Part shown: in pieces, positions 53,165 to 60,714 of the stretch
Layout: every line of letters begins with the position of its first letter
Numbering within the stretch: the first letter of the stretch is position 1
Source: Leptotrichia wadei
GTDB lineage: Bacteria; Fusobacteriota; Fusobacteriia; Fusobacteriales; Leptotrichiaceae
DNA length: 64,000 bases
Assembly: GCF_007990545.2 (NCBI RefSeq)
Contig: NZ_AP019829.2
Span: 434,001 to 498,000, forward strand
Reading direction: 5' to 3'
Notes under the pieces: generated by a model
The model's database searches: none
What the model saw: the letters and a program-made list of their open reading frames with translations, nothing else
Told to the model about the DNA's origin: nothing
Position numbers and translations under genes: made by a program

Positions 53165-53834
53165 TATCAACCCTCAGGACATAGCCCAGTCCACGAACTG
53201 TGTGAATGAGTTTTGGGGTATAGCCGTCATCAATCTTTTTTCTCAAATATCTGATATAAACATCTATAACATTGGTTCCACCCTCGTATTCATAATTCCA
53301 TATATGATCCTCTATTCTTTCTCTTGGTAAAATTTTTCCTTTATTTCGTATTAGATATTCCAAAATCGAATATTCTCTACCTGATAGCTTTATAAGCACA
53401 TCATCTCTAAAAACTGTTTTAGCATCAAGGTCGACCTTAAGATTGGCTATTGTAATTATATTGTCGGCATTTCCAGAATTACGTCTTAGCAGGACACGGA
53501 TACGAGCCATAAGTTCTTCAAAAATAAAAGGTTTCACAAGATAGTCATCTGCTCCGTAATCTAGCCCTTTTACTTTATCATCTATATTATCTCTTGCAGT
53601 TAAAAGCAGTATCGGAACTTTATTTTTCTTTGCCCTTATTCTTTTAATCACTTCAAATCCATCAAGTTTTGGGAGCATAATATCTAGAATTATTGCATCA
53701 TATTCAGTTCCTTCCACATACCTGACTGCCTCTTCTCCATCGAAACAGCTATCAACTCCATAATATTCCTTTTCTAACTTTTTTGTAATAAGGTCATTTA
53801 ATTTCTTTTCGTCTTCTACAACTAATAATCTCAT
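53151..53834 (-). CDS. OmpR/PhoB-family response regulator
   Basis: A 227-residue regulator. The receiver domain has the acidic pocket (LLVVEDEKKL), the phosphorylated Asp in DAIILDIMLPKLDG (near residue 51), the conserved Thr/Ser (LLLTARD) and Lys (YLVKPFIFEEL). The winged-helix domain ends with YIRYLRKKIDDGYTPKLIHT and VRGLGYVLR. Start is ATG 53834, overlapping the stop region of the preceding small gene (TGATAATG). It is the obvious candidate to bind the 11-bp-spaced direct repeats found at five promoters nearby, including that of its own operon. Confidence 0.95.
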   Translation of the reverse strand: MRLLVVEDEKKLNDLITKKLEKEYYGVDSCFDGEEAVRYVEGTEYDAIILDIMLPKLDGFEVIKRIRAKKNKVPILLLTARDNIDDKVKGLDYGADDYLVKPFIFEELMARIRVLLRRNSGNADNIITIANLKVDLDAKTVFRDDVLIKLSGREYSILEYLIRNKGKILPRERIEDHIWNYEYEGGTNVIDVYIRYLRKKIDDGYTPKLIHTVRGLGYVLRVDNENK

Positions 53835-53836
53835 TA

Positions 53837-54058
53837 TCACTCACTCTCTTCCGTCTCAGTCAGGACACACTGATTCTCTTCGCAAAACAATTTTAATTGC
53901 TCTGTTTTCACTATTTTTTCATACTTTTCATCACTTTCTGTAAACAATTCATTTTTATTATACCTCATAAATACAGTTAAAAACAGTGAAAGAAGAAAAA
54001 TTCTTTTTATAAGATTTCTATAATTTCCAGATTTAATTAAAAATTTTCTTATTTCCAT
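53837..54058 (-). CDS. Small membrane protein in the two-component operon
   Basis: A 73-residue protein with a basic N-terminus (MEIRKFLIKSGNYRNLIK), one transmembrane segment (about 19-32) and a hydrophilic C-terminus with two cysteines (LKLFCEENQCVLTETEESE). It overlaps the DUF2628-like gene by 10 nt and nearly touches the regulator gene, so it is embedded in the operon. The cysteine pair, probably outside the cytoplasm, could form a disulfide. A role as a small modulator of the kinase is possible but unproven. Confidence 0.6.
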   Translation of the reverse strand: MEIRKFLIKSGNYRNLIKRIFLLSLFLTVFMRYNKNELFTESDEKYEKIVKTEQLKLFCEENQCVLTETEESE

Positions 54059-54738
54059 TTTATTTTATCCTTATTTTTTACAGCTAGAAATGCTCCTCCG
54101 CCTGTCAGTACCACTCCCAAAAGAATTAAAATAATATTTGCTGTAAAAACTCCTGAAACAAGCGAAACAAGCCCTCCACCAATCAGTCTTGCAATAAATT
54201 TCTGAATCGTACGGTTTTTATAATTTGTTTTCGGAACATTCGGATTGCTATTATAAGAATTATCAGCATTTACATTATTTATAATACTATTATTATTTGT
54301 ATTATTACTGTCATTTTCCTCAAATTCAGTAATTTCATTTTTCTCTGACTGCTGTGTTTCATAAGTTTTAACTTCTTTTATCTCTCTTTCTTTATTATTT
54401 TCATAAAAATTATTTTTATCATTAAAAAGAATCCCATTCATTCTCAAAACTTGTGCATCTTCTTTTGTAAATGGATACCAGCCTTGTTTAATCAGACTTT
54501 TAGCATACATTTTATTGTATATAAAACCGAATATAATTGATAAAACAAATATCAATGGAAAAAATATTATACCTGCCGTACTAATTACAACAAAAGTAAT
54601 TCCAGCTGTGATGTAATCCTCTTTAATTAAAGGATATATAAATCCTAAAAGAAATGCTGCTCTTGAAAAACCAAATTTCACTTCTTTTCTTAAAACGCCA
54701 TTTTCCAAAATCGCTCTTTTTCGATTTATCTGTTTCAT
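54049..54738 (-). CDS. DUF2628-like membrane protein (copy 2), first gene of the two-component operon
   Basis: A 229-residue membrane protein. The N-terminal half (KEVKFGFSRAAFLLGFIYPL, IKEDYITAG, GFIYNKMYAKSLIKQGWYPF) is homologous to the protein at 48998. The middle is a low-complexity Asn/Glu-rich stretch (about 115-170), and the C-terminus has one or two hydrophobic segments (about 185-220). GGAGATGA precedes the ATG. It carries the regulon box and so would be induced together with the kinase and regulator. Confidence 0.65.
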   Translation of the reverse strand: MKQINRKRAILENGVLRKEVKFGFSRAAFLLGFIYPLIKEDYITAGITFVVISTAGIIFFPLIFVLSIIFGFIYNKMYAKSLIKQGWYPFTKEDAQVLRMNGILFNDKNNFYENNKEREIKEVKTYETQQSEKNEITEFEENDSNNTNNNSIINNVNADNSYNSNPNVPKTNYKNRTIQKFIARLIGGGLVSLVSGVFTANIILILLGVVLTGGGAFLAVKNKDKIKWK

Positions 54739-54777
54739 GAGTAATCATCTCCTTTTATTTTATTATTTATATTTTCA

Positions 54778-54816
54778 AAAATATGGTATTATCAAAACAT
54801 TAAAATAAAATGAGAG
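54778..54816 (-). promoter_or_regulatory. Regulon box and -10 of the two-component operon
   Basis: On the minus strand CTCTCATTTTATTTTAATGT (54816-54797), 13 nt, TATTTT (54783-54778), 40 nt before the first gene. Its box is almost identical to that of the CPBP gene, which points to autoregulation. Confidence 0.75.
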
Positions 54817-54877
54817 CTTTTATATTTTTTAAATTTGCTGCAATATATTATAACAATCTATGAAAAAAAAAGAAAAA

Positions 54878-54895
54878 CTCAGAAATTTTTCTGAG
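54878..54895 (-). terminator. Terminator of rnpB
   Basis: CTCAGAAA pairs with TTTCTGAG around a 2-nt centre. On the minus strand it is followed by TTTTTCTTTTTTTTT, immediately after the predicted RNase P RNA 3' end. Confidence 0.85.
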
Positions 54896-54896
54896 T

Positions 54897-55228
54897 CTTA
54901 TAGGCTTTGGTATAAGCCGGATTCTGTATTCGTTAATCATTTATCTAAATCAATAATTGCTTATGGATTTTAGCGAGCTACCAATCAAGCCAAGACGGGC
55001 CGCCTTTTAACAGCTTTCTGCTTGCTCTTGCTTTGGGAGGGGTTTACCTAGCTAACTCAATCTCTTAAATTACTGGTAGTCCCTTACACTACCTTTTCAC
55101 CCTTACCTGAAAAAACACAGGCGGTTTCTTTTCTGTGGCACTTTCCTTAGGATTTCTCCCAGCAGCCGTTAGCTGCCTCCCTTGCCCTGCAAAGTCCAGA
55201 CTTTCCTCTTAAAAATTTTTATTATAAG
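54897..55228 (-). ncRNA. rnpB: RNase P RNA (catalytic RNA component)
   Basis: The minus strand contains the universally conserved segments: GAGGAAAGTCTGGACTTTGC near the 5' end, GGCAGCTAACGGCTGCTGGG, GGTAAGGGTGAAAAGGTAGT, and near the 3' end GAATCCGGCTTATACCAAAG. The termini CTTATA and TATAAG can form stem P1, giving about 332 nt, and a terminator follows. It processes tRNA 5' ends together with RnpA. The exact ends are inferred from P1 pairing and may be off by a few bases. Confidence 0.95.
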
Positions 55229-55573
55229 ATCATCAAGCGATTAACTCCAAAACCATAATTTATAATATCATTTTTTTTCAATATTTGTCAATTTGTTTTT
55301 GATATAAATTAAGACTATCGCATATTAAAATTTTATCTTTAATGAAACATTTTATTTGTTGAGTAAGCAAATAAACAAGAATTTTATTAAAAAATATTTT
55401 GAAATTTATTTAAATTTATTTAAAAATTGTTTATTCAGATTTTTTATGTTTTCTTCTTACGGGTGTCCTAACTATAGGTAGAATGAAAACATTAGAAATA
55501 TTTTTTTTAAATATTTACAAAACTTTTTTTATTTATTTTTAAATATTTTATTTTATCAAGAAAATTAAAAAAT

Positions 55574-55602
55574 TTGAAATATTTTTTTGTATATGATATA
55601 AT
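55574..55602 (+). promoter_or_regulatory. Promoter of the DUF3298-type gene
   Basis: TTGAAA, 17-nt spacer, TATAAT, about 47 nt before ATG 55649. The rest of 55229-55648 has no gene. It contains an isolated GC-richer patch at 55459-55489 (ACGGGTGTCCTAACTATAGG) that shares CTATAGGTAGAAT with the asnA leader. Confidence 0.65.
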
Positions 55603-55648
55603 AAAGCAGGTTTTGATTAATTAAAAAGATTTTGAGGTGATTATAAAA

Positions 55649-56302
55649 ATGAAAAAATTAGTGTTATTTTTTATGGCATTGCTTGTATTTAATGTGTCAT
55701 TTGCAAAGGAAAAACTTGATACAACTTTTACATTTCAAGGATATTCTCCAACATCGAAAAGTGGTATAAGTGCTAGCCCTAGAACAAAGATTATGAAGAA
55801 CTCGAAGATTTCCTATCCATTATTTATAGGTGGTAGTAATCCTGATGTTATTAAAAATATGAATGCAATTATGACAAGTTTTATTTCTAATTATAAATCT
55901 ACAAAACATGTGTCTTATGATACTTCTTATGAAATTACAGCAAATAATAGTTTGTTTTTAAGTGTTTTATTTACAATTAAATTAACAGATAATGATACAG
56001 GACAAAAAACAATTCTTCACAATGCAATATCGTATAACTTAAAAAATGGTAAGCAATTGCAGCTTAAAGATTTGTTTGTAAATGGATTTAACGATTCACT
56101 AGCTGATGCAGTAAATTCAAAATTTAAACAATTTGGACTTCCACAAATTGATAAATTTGATGCTATTGATAGACAGCAAAATTTCTATTTGGAAAATGAT
56201 GCTCTTGTCTTGATTTACAATAAAGGTGAAGCTTCTAATTTTGCTGATGGAGAGGTTTATATTCCATTCTTGTTTACAGATTTGATTGGAATTATACAAT
56301 AA
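55649..56302 (+). CDS. Secreted RsiV/PdaC-like DUF3298 protein
   Basis: A 217-residue protein with a signal peptide (MKKLVLFFMALLVFNVSFA). The mature part has the DUF4163/DUF3298 arrangement: YPLFIGGSNPDVIKNMNAIM, SYEITANNSLFLSVLFTI, AISYNLKNGKQLQLKDLFVN and FYLENDALVLIYNKGE. Such domains occur in RsiV anti-sigma factors (lysozyme-binding) and next to peptidoglycan deacetylases. No transmembrane segment apart from the signal is visible, so it is probably periplasmic. The start is ATG 55649 after GAGGTGA; a GTG at 55637 overlaps that site. Confidence 0.75.
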   Translation: MKKLVLFFMALLVFNVSFAKEKLDTTFTFQGYSPTSKSGISASPRTKIMKNSKISYPLFIGGSNPDVIKNMNAIMTSFISNYKSTKHVSYDTSYEITANNSLFLSVLFTIKLTDNDTGQKTILHNAISYNLKNGKQLQLKDLFVNGFNDSLADAVNSKFKQFGLPQIDKFDAIDRQQNFYLENDALVLIYNKGEASNFADGEVYIPFLFTDLIGIIQ

Positions 56303-56531
56303 TTTAAATAAAAAAATATATAAAAATACACTAAAAATAATTTTATTTTAACAAAAGATAGCAAGAAGTCTCCGGCTTCTACAAGCGGGAGATGAATTGC
56401 TTTTTTTTGTAAAAAAAATTGAAAAAAGGATATATTTATGATATAATTTATTCAGTGAAATAATATAAAAGTAGGTAATAATAATATCATATAATAGCAA
56501 TTATCATTCAGTATTTGATATAAATTATCAT

Positions 56532-56882
56532 ATGATTTTTTGTATAAAGTATCGAAGAGAAGTCATTAATGATGAAATTTCTAATAGATTGAAAGGGATT
56601 TTTGAAAAAATATGTCCGAAGTATAACATTGTTCTTAAAGAATGGGAACATGATGTTGATCATATTCATATGTTGATTAATGCTATGCCTAATACTGAAC
56701 TTTCTAAGTTTGTAAATACTTACAAAAGTGCTTCCAGCAGGTTGATAAAAAAAGAATTTCCTGAAATAAGGGGAAGATTGTGGAAAGAATATTTTTGGAG
56801 TAGAAGTTACTTAGTTGTAAGTGTTGGAGGTGCACCGTTAGAGATAATTAAAAAATATATTCAAAATCAAAAGGAGGTGTAA
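56532..56882 (+). CDS. tnpA: IS200/IS605 transposase TnpA (Y1 HUH)
   Basis: Single-strand transposase that cuts and joins the hairpin ends. The HUH pair is in EHDVDHIHMLINA and the nucleophilic Tyr is likely the one in EIIKKYIQNQKEV. Counting from ATG 56532 gives 116 residues, about 17 short of relatives. The open frame continues upstream (SYNSNYHSVFDINYHMIFCI) with the usual TnpA N-terminus, but there only ATA codons (56478, 56481, 56484) stand at the expected start, just after AGTAGG. Either an ATA start is used or translation begins inside, removing part of the first strand. Its stop overlaps the tnpB ribosome-binding site. Confidence 0.85.
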   Translation: MIFCIKYRREVINDEISNRLKGIFEKICPKYNIVLKEWEHDVDHIHMLINAMPNTELSKFVNTYKSASSRLIKKEFPEIRGRLWKEYFWSRSYLVVSVGGAPLEIIKKYIQNQKEV

Positions 56883-56886
56883 TTCT

Positions 56887-57984
56887 ATGAAATATAATTT
56901 AGCATTCAAATACAGAATTTATCCAAATAAAGAGCAGGAATTGTTGATAAACAAGACTTTTGGATGTGTTCGTTTTATTTACAATACAATTTTGTACACT
57001 GCTAATAAAATTTATGAAGAAACTGGAAAAAATAAAATAATTACACCTGCCAGTTTGAAAAGTGAAAATCAATTTTTAAAAGAAGTAGACAGTCTGGCAC
57101 TTTCAAATGCTCAATTGAATGTAAAACGATCGTTTACGAATTTTTTTCAAAAGAGAGCGAAATTTCCAAAGTTCAAATCTAAAAAGAATAATGTTAAAAG
57201 TTATACGACAAATTGTGTGAATAATTCGATACGAATTGGGGAAAACAAATATTTGATTTTGCCAAAATTGAAAAGAGTAAAATTAAAATATCATAGAGAA
57301 ATACCAAAGAATTATAGAATAAAGTCGGTAACATTGACAAACAGTAATGGAAATTACTATGTTTCTGTTTTGATAGAATTTGAAAAAGAAATTCAAAAAA
57401 TACCAAGTAATGATAAAGTAATTGGACTTGATTTTTCAATGTCTAAATTATTTGTCAGTTCTGAAAACCAAAGGGCTGATTATCCAAGATATTTTAGGAT
57501 GTTGGAGAAAAAATTGAAAAAATTACAAAAATCATTATCAAGAAAAGTGAAATTTTCTAAAAATTGGTATAAGCAAAAAGTGAAAATATCAAAATTGCAT
57601 GAATATATCAAAAATTGTCGAAGAGATTTTCTACATAAATTATCGAAAAAATTATCTGAAGCGTATAATGCTGTGGTTGTTGAGGATTTGAATATGAAAG
57701 GGATGAGCCGGGCATTAAATTTTGGGAAAAGTGTAGGAGATAATGGGTGGGGAATGTTTTTGAGGATGGTTGGGTATAAACTGATGTTTTTGGGAAAGCA
57801 ATTTTTGAAGATAGATAAGTGGTTTCCATCGTCGAAAACTTGTAGTAAATGTGGAAATGTTAAAGAGAAACTGAAATTATCAGAAAGAAGTTATAAATGT
57901 GAGTGCTGTGGGATTGAAATTGATAGAGATTACAATGCGGCATTGAATATAAAAAACATTGGAAAAGCGATGTTGGAATATTAA
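56887..57984 (+). CDS. tnpB: RNA-guided endonuclease TnpB
   Basis: A 365-residue TnpB, the transposon ancestor of Cas12 nucleases. The RuvC catalytic residues appear intact: Asp in VIGLDFSMSKLFV, Glu in AVVVEDLNMKGM and Asp in IEIDRDYNAALNI. The zinc finger is complete (CSKCGNVKEKLKL ... YKCECCG). AGGAGGTG precedes the ATG and overlaps the end of tnpA. It is expected to cut DNA matching the guide of the omega RNA made from the right end of the element, favouring retention of the element. Confidence 0.93.
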   Translation: MKYNLAFKYRIYPNKEQELLINKTFGCVRFIYNTILYTANKIYEETGKNKIITPASLKSENQFLKEVDSLALSNAQLNVKRSFTNFFQKRAKFPKFKSKKNNVKSYTTNCVNNSIRIGENKYLILPKLKRVKLKYHREIPKNYRIKSVTLTNSNGNYYVSVLIEFEKEIQKIPSNDKVIGLDFSMSKLFVSSENQRADYPRYFRMLEKKLKKLQKSLSRKVKFSKNWYKQKVKISKLHEYIKNCRRDFLHKLSKKLSEAYNAVVVEDLNMKGMSRALNFGKSVGDNGWGMFLRMVGYKLMFLGKQFLKIDKWFPSSKTCSKCGNVKEKLKLSERSYKCECCGIEIDRDYNAALNIKNIGKAMLEY

Positions 57985-58098
57985 GAAAATAAAAGAAAAC
58001 AGGGCAGGGACTGTCCGAAGAGCTTGGTAAATATATTTGGCTAGCAAAAGCAGATACTTCCCAAGAAGCTCCCACTTCTAAAAGCGGGAGTAGTTCAC
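57985..58098 (+). ncRNA. Probable omega RNA scaffold (3' end of IS element)
   Basis: Between the tnpB stop and the right end lie 114 nt with several potential stems: CAGGG/GGACTG sequences near 58000, AGCTTGG (58021-58027) against CCAAG(A)AGCT (58061-58070), and the terminal GC hairpin at 58069. In characterised IS605 elements this region plus the 3' end of tnpB forms the guide scaffold, with the guide read from the flank. The guide here would begin near 58099 (TATTTTGAACAGCC). Inferred from family knowledge. Confidence 0.5.
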
Positions 58099-58186
58099 TT
58101 ATTTTGAACAGCCTCTTTCTTTATAGACTTGATTGGGAACTGTATAAATTTATACTCAACTTTATTTAAAAAATAAAAATTGTATT

Positions 58187-59260
58187 TTATTTTGTAGCTT
58201 TTTCTATAATAATTTGTCGATTATAAGTATCTATTTTAGCTTTTGCTCCAATTGGAACAGTTATAAAAGGTCTTACATGTCCAGACTTGAAATTTTTTAT
58301 GATCGGAATATTCAATTTTCCAAAATTATCATAAAATACTTCATCAATTGTCATATCTGTGGGATCCGCTTGTTTTGGATTTTTAAAGTCACCAAGTATA
58401 ATTCCCTGTAATTTATCGAATTTTCCAGCTAATCTAAGCTGCTGTAACATTCTATCTATACGATAGCTGGCTTCATTTGTTTCTTCCAGAAAAAGAATTT
58501 TTCCATCAGTATTAATTTCATGATCTGTTCCAAGTGTTGCAACTACCAAGGATAAATTTCCACCAGTAATTTTTCCACTTCCACGTCCATTTTTCATGAT
58601 TGAATATGTGTCATCAAAATCTAGCAAATTGTATGATTCATTGCTCATAAACGCTTTGTTAAAAGCATTTTCTGTAACTGGAGGAATATTTTTTAAGTTA
58701 TCTGCCATAGGTCCTTGAAATGTTATAAGCCCTGTTTTTTCATTAATTGCCAAAAGTAATGTCGTATTATCACTAAATCCCGAAATAATTTTTGGATTTT
58801 TTTTGATTACATCATAATTTATCTTATCGACAATTCTAATTCCACCATAACCTCCACGTACAGCAAAAATAGCATTGATGTTAGGATTTGCAAACATATC
58901 GTTTATATCTTTTGCCCTTACATTGTCAGTGCCTCCAAATCCGTACCACTTTGAATAAAATGATTGCCCATAAACAACGTTAAATCCTCTGCTTTTTAAA
59001 TATTCCACTTCTGCATTACTATTTTCGTTGGTGTAGTTTGCAGGTGCAATTAAGCCGATTGTATCACCAGGTTTTAAGCCTTTTGGAATAATAATTTCAT
59101 CTGATGTAGTATTCTTGGTATTTTCGGGACTTGCAGCATTTCTTATTCTTGTGTTTATTTCTGAAGATTTTGATGGTCTGTATGTTGCAGCATTTAATGT
59201 TAGGCTAGCTCCAATTAATCCTGATATTATTAATATTTTATTTATTTTTATTGTTCTCAC
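58187..59260 (-). CDS. LD-carboxypeptidase (S66 muramoyltetrapeptide carboxypeptidase), secreted
   Basis: Serine peptidase trimming the terminal D-Ala from peptidoglycan tetrapeptides. Family blocks: GLKPGDTIGLIAPANYT, FAVRGGYGGIRIVDKI, the nucleophile in ISGFSDNTTLLLAI, the Glu in LFLEETNEASYRIDRM, and the His in NFKSGHVRPFITVPIG. A hydrophobic signal (KINKILIISGLIGASLTLNA) suggests export, unlike cytoplasmic LdcA. The start is unclear: GTG 59260 lies only 1-2 nt from AAAAAGGA, while ATA 59251 has ideal spacing and would give a textbook signal peptide; TTG 59296 has no ribosome-binding site. About 355 residues. Confidence 0.88.
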   Translation of the reverse strand: MRTIKINKILIISGLIGASLTLNAATYRPSKSSEINTRIRNAASPENTKNTTSDEIIIPKGLKPGDTIGLIAPANYTNENSNAEVEYLKSRGFNVVYGQSFYSKWYGFGGTDNVRAKDINDMFANPNINAIFAVRGGYGGIRIVDKINYDVIKKNPKIISGFSDNTTLLLAINEKTGLITFQGPMADNLKNIPPVTENAFNKAFMSNESYNLLDFDDTYSIMKNGRGSGKITGGNLSLVVATLGTDHEINTDGKILFLEETNEASYRIDRMLQQLRLAGKFDKLQGIILGDFKNPKQADPTDMTIDEVFYDNFGKLNIPIIKNFKSGHVRPFITVPIGAKAKIDTYNRQIIIEKATK

Positions 59261-59352
59261 ATCCTTTTTTATAGATTTATTTAAAAAAATAGGCAATTTA
59301 TCTTAACTGATGAAAGTTAGAGATACCTTGCCTTTAATTCTTTAATTTTTTA

Positions 59353-60495
59353 CTATTTCATAGCTTGAACTTGTTTTAAAACTTCTGCTGCTCCATTTAC
59401 TTTGTTATTTACAGCTTCTTGTAAAATTTTGATTGCTTCATCTTTTTTACCTTGTCCTGCGTAAACTTGTCCTAAAACAACTTTTGCATTATTATCTTTA
59501 TCCTCAGTTATTGCTTTCTTTAAGTATTTTTCAGCTAATGATCCTGCACCAACGCTTCCAAAGTAAGTTCCAATTTGTCTGTTTGTTACTTTTGGTGAAG
59601 CTGATTTTAATTGACTGTAAATTGAGTTTACTTTTGCTGTATTATTTTGTACTTCGTAAATTCCTAAAAGTAATATTTTTGCAGCTGAGTTTTTAGGATT
59701 CAAAGCTACTGTTTTTGTTAAATATTCTTCAGCTTTTGTTGGGTTATTTTGTTGTAAATAATAAGTTCCTAATATTTCAAGAATTTGTGCATTTTTACCT
59801 TTTGCAGCTGTATTCATTTCTAATAAATATTTTTCAGCTTGTGCTGGATTTTTTTCGTTCATTGCAAGTTCAGCTAATAAGATTCCTGCTCCATTTACAC
59901 GATCAGAAGCTCCTGTGTATGCTTTTTGCAAATATGATTTAGCTTGTGCAGTATTATTTTTTGTTAAATAATATTGTCCAATGTTGTAATTAACTTCAGC
60001 TACGAAGTCTTTGTTTGCAGATTGTACAGCTTTGTTATATCTTGCAGTTCCTTTTGATTGTTCATTATTATCAAAGTAGAAAATAATTAAGCTTGATACC
60101 ACATCGGCATTATTTCCACCAGATTTTTCATCTGTCCAGATAATATATTTTTCAGCATCAGCTTTGTTTTTTTGTTGAATTCCTACAAGATAAAGTAATC
60201 TTGCAGCTTCAATAGCTTCTGGAGTTGTTGATTGCCCATTTCCCCAAGCTGCTTGCAAATATGGCTTTGCTTGAGCTATTTTATTGTCTTTTAAATAGTA
60301 TGCACCTAATTCAAGATTTGCTTTTTGTGCATAAGAAGTGTCAGTTCCTTTTGCAACATTTTCTAACACTTTTACAGCTTCTGCTACTTTATTTTCTCCA
60401 GCTAATTTTACTGCTTTTTCATAATCTGATTTTCCATCAGCAAATGAGATAGCTCCTGTGACCAAAATGGCTCCTACTAGTAATAATTTTTTCAT
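59353..60495 (-). CDS. Secreted TPR-repeat protein
   Basis: A 380-residue protein with a signal peptide (MKKLLLVGAILVTGAISFAD) followed by about ten tetratricopeptide-type repeats, for example AEAVKVLENVAKGTDTSYAQ, YYLKDNKIAQAKPYLQAAW, YYLTKNNTAQAKSYLQKAYT, YYLQQNNPTKAEEYLTKTVA and VYAGQGKKDEAIKILQEAVN. It should be periplasmic or outer-membrane associated and act as a protein-interaction scaffold. AGGAGG precedes the ATG. No catalytic domain. Coding strand composition is rich in Ala and Lys codons, typical of a well-expressed gene. Confidence 0.8.
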   Translation of the reverse strand: MKKLLLVGAILVTGAISFADGKSDYEKAVKLAGENKVAEAVKVLENVAKGTDTSYAQKANLELGAYYLKDNKIAQAKPYLQAAWGNGQSTTPEAIEAARLLYLVGIQQKNKADAEKYIIWTDEKSGGNNADVVSSLIIFYFDNNEQSKGTARYNKAVQSANKDFVAEVNYNIGQYYLTKNNTAQAKSYLQKAYTGASDRVNGAGILLAELAMNEKNPAQAEKYLLEMNTAAKGKNAQILEILGTYYLQQNNPTKAEEYLTKTVALNPKNSAAKILLLGIYEVQNNTAKVNSIYSQLKSASPKVTNRQIGTYFGSVGAGSLAEKYLKKAITEDKDNNAKVVLGQVYAGQGKKDEAIKILQEAVNNKVNGAAEVLKQVQAMK

Positions 60496-60714
60496 TTTTC
60501 CTCCTAATTAATTTATAATTTAATAGATAATTTACAAAAATTAGTTAAAAATTTAAGATTATATATTTTTTTGTAAATGTCTAAAAATTTTATATATTTA
60601 TTTAACAAATTATTGTATCATTTTTTTATTTGATTTTACTTATAAAAAAATGTAAAAAAATTTAATAAACTCTTTTTTATATGAAATTTTAAAAACAATA
60701 CTTTAAAAGTGGTA

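Larger units (their letters stand above)
56361..58098 (+). mobile_element. IS200/IS605-family insertion sequence
   Basis: About 1.74 kb carrying tnpA and tnpB in the same direction. The left end has a subterminal hairpin (TCTCCGGCTT, CTA, CAAGCGGGAGA at 56369-56392) framed by GCAA and TTGC. The right end has a related hairpin (CTCCCACTT, CTAAA, AGCGGGAG at 58069-58090) followed by TAGTTCACT. As usual in this family there are no terminal inverted repeats or target duplications. The exact ends are inferred from the hairpins. Confidence 0.85.
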
